From contig OX465111.1 of NCBI GenBank assembly GCA_949987565.1, forward strand, positions 18,803,788 to 18,867,787: 64,000 bases of DNA, given 5' to 3'. The notes under the pieces were generated by a model that was not told where the DNA came from, did no database searches, and was given only the letters and a program-made list of their open reading frames with translations. Shown here piece by piece: positions 20,870-32,873 of the stretch (its first letter is position 1; the number at the start of each line of letters is the position of its first letter). The position numbers were made by a program, and so were the translations under genes. The DNA is from Luidia sarsii. Taxonomy: Eukaryota; Echinodermata; Asteroidea; Paxillosida; Luidiidae.

Positions 20870-22190
20870 ATGTTAGGACGGTCCATGTTGCCTTTTATCT
20901 TTTGAATTTATGCTAAATCCACACTGAATCTCACTAGGGAGTATTTTGCCACGTGTAGCCTATGTATACATTTGTATAATGTTAGTGTGCACTGTGCAGT
21001 AAGATGTGTATACTTGTATCACCGTGTAACAAAGTGAAAGTTTTGGCTTCTAGAAGGATTGTCTGACAGTAATGAATCTGGAGATTAACCATTGGGGATT
21101 ACATGGGTTTTCTTTGGGGGGGGGGGCAGAGGGATGGAGAACAAGATAGAGGCTAGAGGAGAGGCACAGGGCTGAGCAGAGGCAATTTTCCGCGGCTTTT
21201 GCCGTATTCTGCCCACAGCTCCGAATAGTCCAATGAAGAGTGATTGCCTGTTGGCCGGCGATTAGCGCGACTAACCCGCTAAACAGTGTTGCCGCACTAC
21301 TGCTGTCACACATGCTGGACAAGGGGAAGGGAGGAGGGTAGAGAGAGAGAGAGAGAGAGAGGGAAGCCAGTCCTTGTCAGAGGCATGACCTTCCTGGACC
21401 CGGGCCCCAGTGTCAGTGAGTGTAATCTGTAAGACAATTGCACAAAATCAATCAAACGTGGGTTGCCTGTCTCTTCACAACAACAACATCCCGAAACCTG
21501 CCATTGAACTGCTGCTAATGATGCTGATTTTTTTTTTTGATTTTTTTTTTATACAAATGATGCGGGAGAAAAGAGCAAAAACAACAATCTAAGCGCGAGG
21601 GGATCGACAAGGAGAAAGGGCGGTTAAAAATTTTTTTTTAGAGTAAAATACTTCCACTTGTGGCCCTTTACCATCTGCCCGGGCGAGTTATCAGTCGCCT
21701 GACGATGGAGGTGGCTGGCTGAAATTTGTATGGGAGAGCCGTGCGAAACCTTGGGCAGGATTTGGAGGGAGGCAGGAAACGATTCTCATTTGGACGTTGC
21801 TGGAGGCTGTAGGCAGCCCAAGAACCAGCTGGTTCCAGGGGAAGGGGGGGGGGAAGGAGATGGCCAGCATTATTGGCCAGCACATCAAAGCTGACTGGGG
21901 TACCCGCACGGATGCCCTGGCCTCCCCCCCCCCCCACCACCACCACCCTTCTCCCCACTCTCTCTCTCTCTCCCCTCCTCCTCCTCCTCCTCCTCCTCCT
22001 CTGCCTCCTCCTCTCCTCCTCGCGCTAGCCGGGGGCGACGTAGTCCGCCCCACGGCGCCCCTCAATAATAGCGATCAAAATTGTTCCAATAGCTTTTCAT
22101 GTTGAATTAAAAAGATCGGGCTGCATCTATTTCAGGTCCTCCCAGAGGCAGGCGTGATTGTGTGTGAGTGCCAGCCGAAATGGCATGGAA
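20870..22190. other. Unique non-coding sequence with short microsatellites
   Basis: Complex sequence with a G run at about 21116-21126, a GA run at 21340-21361, T runs at 21531-21550 and a TCC/CCTCCT tract at about 21970-22020. No exon recognised. Confidence 0.45.
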
Positions 22191-22192
22191 AA

Positions 22193-22702
22193 GGGGGAGA
22201 GAGGGAGAGGGATGGAGAGAGACGGATAGAGAGGGATAGAGAGGGATGGAGAGGGAGAGAGAGATGGAGAGAGAGGGAGAGAGAGGGAGAGAGAGAGGGA
22301 GAGAAAGGGAGAAAGAGAGGGAGAGAGAGGGAGAGAAATGGAGAAAGAGGGAGAGGGAGGGGGAGGGAGGTAGAGAGAGAGGGAGAGGGACAGGGAGAGA
22401 GAGGGAGAGAGAGAGGGGGAGAGGGAGAGAGAGAGAGGGGGGAGAGAGGGAGAAAGAGGGGGAGAGAGGGAGAGAGAGAGAGGGTAGAGAGGGAGAGAGA
22501 GAGGGGGAGGGAGAGAGGGAGAGAGAGAGGGAGATAGAAAGAGATATAGAGAGACAGAGAAAGAGAGACAGAGGACAGAGAAAGAGAGAGAGAGGGAGAG
22601 AGAGGTGGAGAGAGAGGGAGAGAGAGAGAGAGCGGGAGGGAGGGAGAGGGAGAGAGATGGAGATAGAGAGAGATAGAGAGATAGAGAGATACAGACAGAG
22701 AG

Positions 22703-22758
<56 letters not shown>

Positions 22759-22803
22759 GGGGGAGAGAGATAGGGAGAGGAGAGAGAGGCAGGGGGGAAG
22801 AGA
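22193..22803. repeat. Large polypurine (GA) tract, about 610 bp
   Basis: Almost pure purine on the plus strand, built of GAGA, GGGA, GAAAG and GATA/GACA units. It gives spurious Arg/Glu-rich open frames of 127 and 175 codons. Such tracts can adopt triplex structures in vitro and bind GAGA-type factors in some animals. No such role is shown here. Confidence 0.95.
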
Positions 22804-22809
22804 GGGAGG

Positions 22810-25660
22810 GGGTTGACTGTAGAACCCCCTAAACCAGGTCTCAGACAGTGTTGATGCTGTCTCCCCGTGTACCTTTATATAAACCCACCCTATCCCCTAC
22901 CCAAAGGCACATAGAGAGTCATGCCTGTCTAGAGGGTATACACGCCATCTCAGGGTTTAATATCAGTCGAGAAAGAGCCGAGGTTGGAGAGAGAGAAAGA
23001 GAGAGAAAGAGGAGGAGGTTGAGGGGGGGGGGGGGAAGACAACGGCCAAAGAACAACACCAGATTTCCTGCTAATAATTGAGGAAAATGTTATTTTTCTT
23101 AGATGTTGAACATAGCTTATGAAAACACGGGCCAGGCAAGGTAAGGCGGGTAGGGTTTGGGGGGGTTGGTGGTGGTGGGGGGGTTGCTTTGGTGTCAGAG
23201 CGGCTCGCAGTAACTGTTAATAACGACACGTAGCTGAAAGGCCAGAGCAAGCAGGATTGGAGTAAGGTGCCGGGGAGGGAGCGAAGGGGGGGAAATATAT
23301 CTGGATCGAGACGGCCAAGCGTTCACAGGTTCCTGACCCATTTTTTTTTTCTCTCCCTTTCCCCGTTCCCAGAAGTGTCAACAGAGGTTAAATGAAAAAA
23401 TCTAATCCCGGGCAGGATGTGTATTAGAGAAAAAGCGGCGCTTTTGACGAATAAAAAAAAAAAAAAAAAAAAAAAACTTAGGCTTCTAACTGCCGACCAT
23501 AAAACGGTAAATCAGTATTTTTTTTATTTTTTTCTTTAATGTTCTTCCGTCTTTCCCGAAATGCGTTTGCGATTAGTTACTTGTCCCTGCAAGGTGAGGA
23601 CAATGAATGCATTTGTTTCAATTTCTTTCTGCGATGGCAGAGAGAGGAGATTGTGTGTGTTTGTTTGGCCTCAGCACCTGCCTCGTTGGAATTGAATTAT
23701 TTCCCGGCGTCTTATAAGTTGCACGCCTTCGATAGAATCCACAGACAAGACAGTTTGCACATCCACTGTCATCCTTCCTTTTTGATACATCAAGGAACCA
23801 AAAAAAAAAAAATGACCCCAGCCAAAGCGCACGTACAAAAAAACCCCCAGTCATTTATTATTGAAGTACATAGATTGTATTAGCATTGATTGCCCCTTTC
23901 GATATGCCGAAAAAATACAACGTGCCAAAGAGAAAAGAGAAAAAAAAAACCCTGACCAGCCGTCGAGTATAGGTACATCTCGGGATTAATATTTAACCCT
24001 AGTAGAATGGACAAAAGCACCCACCGGGATAATGCATACACTCTACATGACTCACTCAGTTTGTCTCTCCGATTTTTCTCTTTCTATTAAAAAAAAACAA
24101 AAAAAAGCCAAAAAGAAAAAAAAAAGAAAAAAAGAATTCGAATGAAAATGGCCGCCGCCATAACCCAAGCCCCGAAAATCACACTTCTCTCCCCCCCCCT
24201 GAATCTTGTTGGGTCTTCGACCCTTTAGATTGTACTTGCGGGAGGAGACAAAGAACCTCCGAAAGTGTGGACGTTTTGTAGATTTTTGCGAACAAATCTG
24301 GAGTGCTTCTGTCAGCGATGGCCAAGAAATTAGTTTCCAGCTGTCTTTGATAAAATAAGAAGGGCTCTTACTTTTAGGATGTTACTTTGATTTCTAATGT
24401 TGTATCAAACCCTTTTTTTTTCCTTCTTCTTATTCTTCGTTCTTGGGGATGCGTGTACCAGTGAAAATCACTTTTGATTTGCAGTGCCTGCAACCCGGTA
24501 ACCGGTACTCTGTGGTCTTTTGGAGGGTTTTTGTGCCGGGGCAGAATTGTTCCTCTTAGATACCCTAGTAGCTTCTCAGAAATAAGATGCAGAAGCGATT
24601 TTCATCCAGTGTCCTCGATATATCTTTTTTTCTGCCCAGCTATGAAAAAAAAATTAAGCCAGCCTGTATGACAGGCGGAACCCCCCCCCTAAAAAAAAAT
24701 TAATTTGATTTTTATATCCAGAGTGAGGAAGAGGTTTTTGTTTTTTATATTTTGGTTGTTATGTCAGGTTGGTCTCAACCCTCTTGTACCGGTTCTTGGC
24801 CGGCTCGTCTTAGAACACCAGCCTCTCTCTCGTCTTCACCGTCTTTCTGGAGATATTAATTCAGTCGCCGTTGATCCCGTGCTCGTGCCACTGCACTCAA
24901 TCTTTTTCCCCGGTACTTCGCCTTTCTCCTCCGTTTCCCCGAGTCGGCGTGACGAGTACGGCATCTCAGCCCCAAGAAAGCTGAACAATAATGAAAAGGT
25001 GGGGGAGGAGGGGGGATGGGGTGGTTGGAAGGAGGAGAAGGAGGAGGGGGGAGAGAGAGAAAGTGGGGAGAGGGAAGAAAAAACCCTCAAGAGCGGACAG
25101 ACTCCGAAATGATGCGGGGGTAAAAAATTAACGCGAGTTAAGAAACAAAAAATGAGCAATTTAATTTCCTTGGGCTAAGGTGCTTTTTTTTTTAAGTGGC
25201 CCGCGATGACCCGATGTCATCACTGTCTTCGTTAAGATACTGGATAAATACTGGTCTGATGCGTGAGATTCCCAGTTATGGCTACAGCTGCCTGTTGCAA
25301 CCCTCGCTTGGATCAATACCGGGGCTTGACAAGAGAGGGGGTGCAAAAGGGAACCATTTGAGACGAGGCAGGGACGAAAAAGAAAAAAAAGAAAACCAAG
25401 AAAGGCAAATCAGGCTGGGAGAGGGGTGGGGGAAGTGGTTGAAGAAAATCTGTCTTCAAGCCGCTGCCACCATCAAGTATTCTCTATTGATCCCCGTAGA
25501 GGAGTTAACGCTAATATGCTGTATAATTGTCCCTGCTACTGTATCTCCGTCTCCTTGCGTTGCAGGCCTTCTCTCAGGCTTTTGGGTTTTTTTTCTCCGC
25601 ACTCTCCTTAAAGTTCTATTCACCGGTGGTCGCTGAAGCTTACAGAAATGCACATCGACA
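22810..25660. other. Unique non-coding sequence with A/T/G runs
   Basis: Contains a G run at about 23023-23034, G/T-rich sequence at 23155-23185, an A run at 23453-23476, A-rich sequence at 24089-24135 and a GGA-rich patch at 25000-25080. No gene or transposon recognised. Confidence 0.45.
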
Positions 25661-25714
25661 TCTTAGCGGGCAGTGACCTCCATGCCCTCCAAAATATCAT
25701 ATCTTTTTCCCTTC

Positions 25715-25856
25715 TTTTTTTTTTTTGGGGGGGGAGTCTTTTCCCCGTCCGTTTTTGTGTGTGTGTCTAACCTTTTCCCCCCTTCTCTCTCTCCTCTCCT
25801 CTCCTCTTCGACCACCTCCTCGCCTCTTCTCTCCTCTCCTCTCCTGCCCACCCACC

Positions 25857-25887
<31 letters not shown>

Positions 25888-26250
25888 CGAGTAAGTGTCT
25901 AATAAACTCGGGGCGTTTAGAAAGCTCTGCATGGATGCGTCTACGATGTCTCCCGCATTGGACTTGTGTCCAGAGCGGAGGGCAGATTTGTTCTGCCCGT
26001 TGCTTCGGCGCTCGAGTACGGGGAGCTTGCCCCCCTCCCCGCCTCGCAAGCCCTCCCCCCTCCCTCCCTCCTCGCCTCGTAGCGTGCCGGGGAGAAGAAG
26101 AGGGAGCGAGGGTTTCATCGGGAGAAGAAGAAGGAGGAGGAGTGTTGGGAACGTTGCCGTTTTTGTGCCTGTGTGTCTGCTTGCCCCTCTGGGGGTATTT
26201 TTCAGAATCCCAAGAGAGAGAGAGAGAGAGAAGGAGCGTGAGGATAGGCG
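25715..26250. repeat. Cluster of simple repeats
   Basis: T run passing into G run (about 25718-25736), CTCCTCTCCT repeats (about 25786-25845), A run (about 25857-25885), C/T-rich tract (about 26028-26075), GGAGAAG tract (about 26090-26140) and GA run (about 26215-26232). The overlapping long open frames on both strands are compositional. Confidence 0.8.
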
Positions 26251-26659
26251 GTAGGGGAGAAGGAGAGGGGGCTTGCTTTATTATAAATATACCAGACTTG
26301 CTTGTTATTTTTTTTTTCCTTTGGTGAGCTCCAATGAGGCAGGGGATATGAACAAACACTGGCTTTATGTTGCCGGAGGGGACAAAGGGGATGCAGCAAG
26401 GCAAAAAGGGACGGGACGGTGATAGGCGCGGGGAGAAATAGACGTAGGCATGCGCTCACACCCGTGGAGTAAAAAAAAAACGGAAAAAAAAAAAAACGAA
26501 GAAGAAAAAGACCTCGCCCATCCTCGAATCCTATTCCCTCATCCGAGAATTAAATCCCAACTCTCTTTAGATAAAGCATGTGGCAGTCTTGTCAACTACT
26601 GTTAGTGAAAACCTCCCGGGTGAGGTATTTCTCATTGATGATCAGTTCGCCGTCTATCT

Positions 26660-26775
26660 TACTCTTTTCTTGAGAAAGGTTCTGCTAGGATCGTAACGTC
26701 AGGCCCTCTAATTTTTGAGATTTATGTGTTGCAGGTCATTTTAGTCTGTGAGCAGTTTGCAACAGTTTTTGTATT
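26660..26775 (+). mobile_element. Family B right-end fragment
   Basis: CTTGAGAAAGGTTCTGCTAG then GATCGTAACGTCAGGCCC, a diverged middle, and TTTTAGTCTGTGAGCAGTTT then GCAAC. It matches the right half of family B. The inverted left half is absent. Confidence 0.8.
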
Positions 26776-27044
26776 AACTTCATTTTCTTGAGGGAGGTAG
26801 AAGAACGAGCAGCACCTTTTTTGAAATGAGTTTTTCGCCCGCCTTTTTGAAGAAAAAAAATGGTCAACCATGGTTCTTGGCCTTGAGCTGGCCTTGAAAA
26901 AGGCAGTCATTCCAATAAATTAAGAAATATCAAGGACATATGGGATTATTGGATCTGAACACACATGTACATGCTCCTATTACCCACAGATGTAGCATAT
27001 TGCATGGTTTACTTCCAGACAAACATTGGCCCAAGGTTTTTAAC

Positions 27045-27172
27045 CCGGCAAAGGCATGTACATTTCATGACTGGCTGAACCCACCCGCAAGACACTCGCA
27101 CATGCATGCATGTGCTTCACAGTACACAGCGCCCGGCCTTAAAGCCAGTCATGACGAACATTTGCCAGCTCT
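27045..27172. other. Nested palindromes
   Basis: An outer inverted repeat ATGACTGGCT (27067-27076) / AGCCAGTCAT (27143-27152), extended imperfectly by GGCAAA...TGT...TC on the left and its complement on the right, encloses the perfect 18-bp palindrome GCACATGCATGCATGTGC (27098-27115). The two centres are only about 3 bp apart. Confidence 0.75.
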
Positions 27173-27277
27173 TCCCACCCATATGCCGGCTCTGCCCCGG
27201 CACAAACCAGGAGAAAGCGATCAGACCTCCCTCTCTGTGCCTGAGCATGAATCTTGAGCAGATTTTAGTTGGGCCCA

Positions 27278-27315
27278 CGTTTCGATCCCTTTGTCAAAGG
27301 CAATCAGGTTGGACA
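27278..27315 (-). repeat. Family B-related fragment
   Basis: On the minus strand: CTGATTGCCTTTGACAAAGG then GATCGAAACGTGGGCCC. It has the same order as family B (hairpin CCTTT-GAC-AAAGG, then GATCGAAACGT), with a different 3' flank. Confidence 0.6.
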
Positions 27316-27374
27316 CTCTAAATGTAATAACAATCATGCCTCCCCAAAAAGTAGCAAACAGCATCTATATACCT

Positions 27375-27535
27375 TAAAATTTGGTGGGCCTGACGTTTCG
27401 ATCCTAGCAGGACCTTTCTCCTTGTCACTCTGCCTTTGAGGAAGGTCCTGCTAGGATCGAAACGTCAGGCCCACTAAACTTTAAGATTTACATTTTGGTA
27501 ATTTTAGTCAGTAAGCAGTTTGCAACATTTTTGTA
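27375..27535. mobile_element. Family B fold-back, 33-bp perfect arms
   Basis: Arms 27384-27416 and 27442-27474 are perfect 33-bp reverse complements around a 25-base spacer. The right arm contains GGTCCTGCTAGGATCGAAAC. The tail contains GGTAATTTTAGTCAGTAAGC then AGTTTGCAAC, shared with the copies at 56.9 and 60.9 kb. No coding sequence. Confidence 0.88.
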
Positions 27536-27594
27536 TATCACCTTAAGCTTCTATATACTTAAATTAACCAAATGCAAATATGATTAATTAGGAA

Positions 27595-27690
27595 GACCTG
27601 ACGTTTCGATCCTAGCAGGACCTTTCACAAAGGTAGACCTTCTAAAATTATTGCATTTTGGGTCATAATATTCAGCAAGCAGTTTTTACA
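27595..27690. mobile_element. Family B left-arm copy with tail
   Basis: CCTGACGTTTCGATCCTAGC then AGGACCTTTCACAAAGG, followed by ATTGCATTTTGGGTCATAAT and CAGCAAGCAGTTTTTAC. It resembles the left arm joined directly to the family tail, with the right arm deleted. Confidence 0.75.
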
Positions 27691-27699
27691 TTTTTTTGT

Positions 27700-29440
27700 T
27701 ACATTAGATCCAATGGGTTTAGATTTTCCATTCAAAACAAACTTATTTTGATAGGAAAACTAACTTTGAAGCTGGTAGCAATTCAAAGAGAAACATGCGG
27801 TTGTGAGATCCCCACCAGTATCATTATCAAAATTGATTTCAGATTTGGAATTTTGTCTGTCTTTTTTTTTGGAGGGGTTGAAGTACCTTTAACACTCTGG
27901 TTGGCCGTGCTTGAATCCATCCTCATTAAAATGGTTCCAGTCCCCCATGCATGTCCGGACTGAAGCCGGCTGACGAAAGCATAAACAAGAAATGGCCTAA
28001 TTTAGCTGTTAATATCCATGTTTGGTAGAGCCGGGTAGCGTTCCAGTTCAACGGAGCCTACCCCCCTCTCTGTCTCTGTCTGTCTTTCTGTCTGTCTGTC
28101 TGGCTGTCTGTCTGTCTCTCTCTCTCCCTCCCTTCTCTCCCGTGATTTATAATTCCGCATGCATTGCCGGGCTTGTATTCAACTGAATAGTACCCGCACC
28201 CAACTCAACATTCGCATTCATTTGAAAAAAGACTTTTTTTTAATTTATTTTTTTTATAGCAATTTCATTTGCAGTCATTTGGTTTTTCCTCATTGTATGA
28301 AAGTTTATACATACCAGCTTTTCCTGAATTTAATGTAAAATTGATTGCCCCTGGCAATATGCACATTTGCACGTAGCTACTAGTAGATTGTTTGGAAGGG
28401 GAACTTATATGATTCATATGCTTGTTATATGTTTCCAATAACAGTCTATAATGGATGTTAGCTCTCTTTTTTTAGTGTTGGTTTTGGCTCAAAGTGGAAA
28501 GATAGGGTTTGCAAATGGTTCACTTGCCCTTTTACTTTAGGCCTAGATATACACGGCAATGGCTAATGATACAAGATGTCAACCAAAGGCAACTCGGCAC
28601 CTCAGACGCTGAGACATTCCTAAGGCTACATGCGTGGTAGATCTGATAAAAGATACCCTATCTATCCTTGCAGTCCAGTTCGTAATGAGGAGTCGGGGTG
28701 TTTTTTTTCCCTCTGAATGATTTGGAGTTGAGGTGGTGAACGCTCTGTGGATGTGGATATAAGAGGAATGTTCCCGATATACATTGCTCTTAAAGCCCCT
28801 ACACAACATTGGTATTACCTAGGTTGAAAAAAAGAAATGTTCACAGATTTACATGAAACATATACAGTTTGAAGATGGCTATAGTAGAAACCTCGCACTG
28901 AAATATTTCTGCCTAAAATGCTGTATTGTTTGGAGAAAAGAGTAAAGAAATCGTTTACGTCTTACCACTAGATCTAAACGTGTTCGCAGAAAACAAATGA
29001 AGCAGTTTTCACGATTTTCTCGAGACTCGGTTGGCAGATTGAGCTGAGATTTTCACAGGTGTTTCATGCATATGTTGGATCAGACAACGTATGGGTGCTA
29101 ATCGTTGACCTCAACCAATGTTGTGTTATCCCTTTAATTCAAAGGCAAACTGGAACAAGCTGTAAACCTTCGGTCAGTTGGAGCGGAGAAATAAACCCTC
29201 ACTGCCTTCTTTCCATCGTTGCGCGGGGGTACTTAGGGCTTAGGCACGTGTTTGTGAATATTTCACCCGGGTGTACACAACACTCGCACTACATACATTT
29301 ACACACAAACTGTCTTTGTAAAGCACTAGAGAGCGTGGGGAGGAAAGAGGGGGGTTGTGTCGGTCTCAGAATGACTGAGATGGGAGGGTTTCCCTGCAGG
29401 GCAGGCCGCGGCCATGTTTGCCCAAGTTTTTGTTCAGTTG
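27700..29440. other. Unique non-coding sequence
   Basis: Mostly complex AT-rich sequence. A CTGT/CT microsatellite lies at about 28066-28138. No exon recognised. Confidence 0.45.
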
Positions 29441-29444
29441 GTGG

Positions 29445-29515
29445 TGGGGTGGGGGGGGGTAGGGTTGGAGGAGGAGGAGGAGGAGGAGGAGGGGGAGGGG
29501 GTCCTCTGTCACCCC
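29445..29515. repeat. G-rich and GGA microsatellite
   Basis: GGTGGGGTGGGG passing into (GGA)n. It has several G runs and could form G-quadruplex-type structures. Confidence 0.85.
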
Positions 29516-29917
29516 TCATTGGGGTGAGGGGGAAAGCTGGGAAGGTGGTGAGGGAGAGGGAGGGGTGTCCCAAATATCACCCTGGCCTCAATCTGAGGTC
29601 AAGCCTTTGCCCCGTTGACTGATGGGACCATGCAGGGGGCAGTGGCTGGACTTGGGGCTGGGAGTGAAACTGGGACTATAAACCTATAACAGGCCATGCT
29701 TGTGGTCAGTGTTTATAATGGGCTGACCCTGGGGGTAATAATAATTGAACTCCCCCTCCACCTCCCCCCCCCCCTAGTTTGAGGTTTGCTGTTTGACCCC
29801 ATTCCACCCCCAAATCCCAGTTTCCCATCCATTTGTTTGACTCCTGTCTTCTCAGCTTGAGAATCCTAGATTCATGCTCGGTATTGATGTGACTTGAGGG
29901 GGCAAGGGAGGAGACCA

Positions 29918-30149
29918 GGGCTCTTTTCCAAAACCCAGCTTAGGCTCAGGCTCCGGCTTTGGCGTTCTTTCTTTCATCCATTTTTAAGTACAAGGCATGA
30001 AAACGGGAGGGCTTTTCGTTTCTAAATGTAACACTGCATTTTCCAAAGCCTCAACTTCAACAAGGAACTCCAACCTGTGTTTTCAGCTTTGGAATAACAG
30101 AGACGAAGCCGGAGCCTCAGCCTAAGCCGGGTTTTGAAAAAAAGGGCCC
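29918..30149. mobile_element. 232-bp terminal-inverted-repeat element
   Basis: The left end GGGCTCTTTTCCAAAACCCA then GCTTAGGCTCAGGCTCCGGCTT matches the reverse complement of the right end, GGGCCCTTTTTTTCAAAACC then CGGCTTAGGCTGAGGCTCCGGCTT, giving about 42 bp of inverted termini. It has no coding capacity and the target duplication is unclear. The GGGCTC/GGGCCC start resembles the outer element at 60522-61225. Confidence 0.82.
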
Positions 30150-30159
30150 AACTGTGGTT

Positions 30160-30480
30160 GACACTGAAAGGCTAATGCCCAGATGCTGGCATGAAAGGCC
30201 TCAGCTTATTCCATGAAGTCACATTCAGTCCGTCTGCAATTGCAACTCACAGGGAAACGTGTAGGCCTTCTCCTAACACTGTTTTTGTTTTTAACGTGGT
30301 CCCAATTTCAAAGTGCGGCAGTTCATGACAATAATTTTCTGTCAATCTTCCCGATATACTTTATCTTTATTGTCTCAATTGTCTTCATTGTCTTAATTGT
30401 CTTAATTTATGCAAAAACTGTAGATGAGTCATTATTTCAACAACAAAAAAACACCAACAAATTTCGCATAAATCTGATTC
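30160..30480. other. Unique non-coding sequence
   Basis: Complex sequence with imperfect ATTGTCTTNATTGTCTT repeats at about 30370-30405. No exon or RNA gene recognised. Confidence 0.45.
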
Positions 30481-30484
30481 GATT

Positions 30485-30560
30485 TCTGCCTTTGAGAAAG
30501 ACCCAGCATAGGATGCTATGCAGTCAAGCGCCCTGCATTCTCAAAACGTCCGATTGAGTT
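30485..30560 (+). repeat. Diverged B-like fragment
   Basis: CTGCCTTTGAGAAAGACCCA then GCATAGGATGC... ending CTCAAAACGTCCG. It has the order of family B (CTGCCTTTGAGAAAG, a hairpin, AAACGTC) but the intervening sequence differs. The call is tentative. Confidence 0.4.
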
Positions 30561-30564
30561 CTTG

Positions 30565-32385
30565 ATTGATAAATGACTTAATAGTGTTTCCCTCACTTCT
30601 TTCTTTCTCCTCTGCAGGTGAGTTTGATTGAATATCTTGGTAACTAGCTGGTTTAAGAAGCACAGGGATATGTAAGTACGACCTCCCCCAAATCATGACC
30701 ACATTTCTCAATCCGGCCCTTTGAGAGTCAGGGCCCATATAGTTTGATAGCACAGGTTCACTATCATTACCATTTTTTTTTCTTTGATCTCCCAATAGTA
30801 CCTACAAGAAATAAAGGTCATAAATTTCGCCTGGGGGGTATTTTCTTTTCCCCCCCCGATAAACATTTCTGCCCAGTTCAAGGTTGTTATCTAGAATCTG
30901 GGGGAATCTGAGCATGTCACTGATGTTTCCTGGCTGCAAACCGGCCTGGCTCCTCAGTCTGCAGGACCACCCAATCGGTCCGCGCCCGTTGAAGTTGTTT
31001 GTTTCAAAAGGCCAAACAAGCATGAAGGGAAAGGTTCAGCTATGCCTGTCCCTGTCATCCATCTTCAGTCCCAGGACTAGAGGAAGGAGGGGGAGGGGGG
31101 GGGGAGAAGGTCAAAGGTCGAAGTTCTTCCATCTCAGTTTCCAGAAACGGAGCCCTAACAAGAGCTCTGGTCTGCTGTACTGCTGATGTGATTTCATTTC
31201 ATGTTGCAAATATCGACGACTATATCGTACAAGAAAAAAAAAGATCTTCTTCTGGTTGCGTTGGATAACCCACTTAATGATAATTATGTATTTTACATTA
31301 TTAAGATGCTTTTTTGGGTTGTTCTTGCCGCTAATGAAAAAAACAAAAAATTGGAAGTAGAAAAAAAATAGCACCCTGTAGTCTTGCCCTGTGCTTTTTG
31401 GGTCCAGATGCACTTAGCTTGTCCAAATAAACAGGCAATGCTGTCAAGTTTGTCTCTTCCTAAACAAGTCGTCATTAGATTCCGCATTCTTTTTGGCCTA
31501 GAACTAATAATCCTGCACCGAGAGTGTTTAGTTTCCACGGTGCCCCGACCCCTGACCTTTGACAGCCAGGAGGTCACCGGTTCCTGATCACCAGCCCCCC
31601 CCCCCACTTGATGTGAGGGTATGGTTTCATTGTTTACGGTGGTCCCAGTGGGCCAAATGGCTTTAGGACCATTTCATGGTCATTGCAATTATATTTTTCT
31701 GAAATGTTGTAGGCCTGTACTGTGTGCCCTCTGCACTGTGGTACTTCTATGGGCTTTGTTCTGGGTTGAGCAAAGGCCGTTTCAGTTGATGCAATGTTTG
31801 CAGGTAACTCGGAGGGCAAGTTCCTTCTCAACACTTCAGTAGCAAAAAAAAAAAGGGGGGGCCATTTCTTTTCTGTTGTGCCTAACCCTATAAGAAGATC
31901 ATCCTAACGTCGAAAAGGGGGAAAAGTTCTTTTCTTTTGTGGTCTCCCCCCCCCCTGTAGATTGTAAAGGCATTTACCCCTAACACTTCAGCAAGCAAAC
32001 ACAGTCGCGGTAGTTTGATGGTTCAAGCAGTGCCAGGCCTTTCAAAAACCCACGTGGATAGACGTTGATGTTGGACGAGCGACTTGACAGCTTGCAAAGC
32101 TTGCCTCTTTTAGTAGTTTGGGTCAGACGGCAATGATTTCTGTTCTCGGGCAGAGTGAGTTTGTAGTTTGCTCTCGAGAGCATTTGTTTGGTTGTTGTTT
32201 TTTTTTCTTTCCCCCGAACGGGGTTGACCGTCCCAGGAAGTGTTTGAGAGACGGAAAGCTTGAGATGTCGGGGATGTTTCCTCAGCCGGGGGATTTTCCT
32301 TCAGATGGGCCGAGCCCTCTATCTGTCCAAAGAGATTCCCCCCATGGTCATGTTTAATCGATGTTTGCTGTATTGCCCAGGCCCG
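30565..32385. other. Unique non-coding sequence
   Basis: Complex sequence. GGACCACCCA at 30963-30972 matches the Gli/Ci binding consensus (single, so weak). Short A/G and C runs lie at 31845-31860 and 31947-31957. No exon recognised. Confidence 0.45.
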
Positions 32386-32390
32386 TAACT

Positions 32391-32455
32391 TCAACCCCCC
32401 CCCCCCCCCCCTTCCTCCTCTTCCTCCTCTTCCTCCTCGTCCTCCTCCTCCTTCT
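32391..32455. repeat. C run plus TCC microsatellite
   Basis: A C run of about 16 (32395-32411) followed by CTTCCTCCTCTTCCTCCTCG and similar units. Confidence 0.92.
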
Positions 32456-32873
32456 GTAAAATCAAGTAAATGGCACGAGGGGGCTTTTCAACTCTGTGAC
32501 ACCTTGAGAAGGAGTGGTTGGTAACTAGCCTGCCAATCCCATCGCCCCGGACTGAGCAAACATCCCCCTCTCTCTCTCTCTCTCTCTCGGCGGCAACTGG
32601 GCAAAATCATTCCCGATGCTGCATCCAAAGCAAGGGGCGGGCACTAGAGGGAACAGCGGAGATGTGCTGCCACACCACAAGTGGTTCTGATCCTAAACCA
32701 CTCGGGAATCTGCAGTTCTCTTGACCAAAAATAAAAGAAAGACAGAAAGAAAGGAAGACAGAAAGAAATGGTTAGCAGTAAAGCAATATTACCCAAATCA
32801 TCCCAACTCCTCACTGACTTCAAACAACCAAAATTGAAAAACTGAAAAAAGCAGCAAGTTGTTGGGATCAAAG

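Noticed and set aside
25697..26404. 235-codon minus-strand open frame
   Set aside because: Composed of A, G, CT and GA simple repeats on the opposite strand; multiple overlapping frames are equally open.
29059..29622. 187-codon plus-strand open frame
   Set aside because: The C-terminal half is the GGA microsatellite; the N-terminal half shows no recognisable family.
30963..30972. Gli/Ci enhancer site GGACCACCCA
   Set aside because: A single perfect consensus match in 64 kb is expected by chance and has no supporting cluster.
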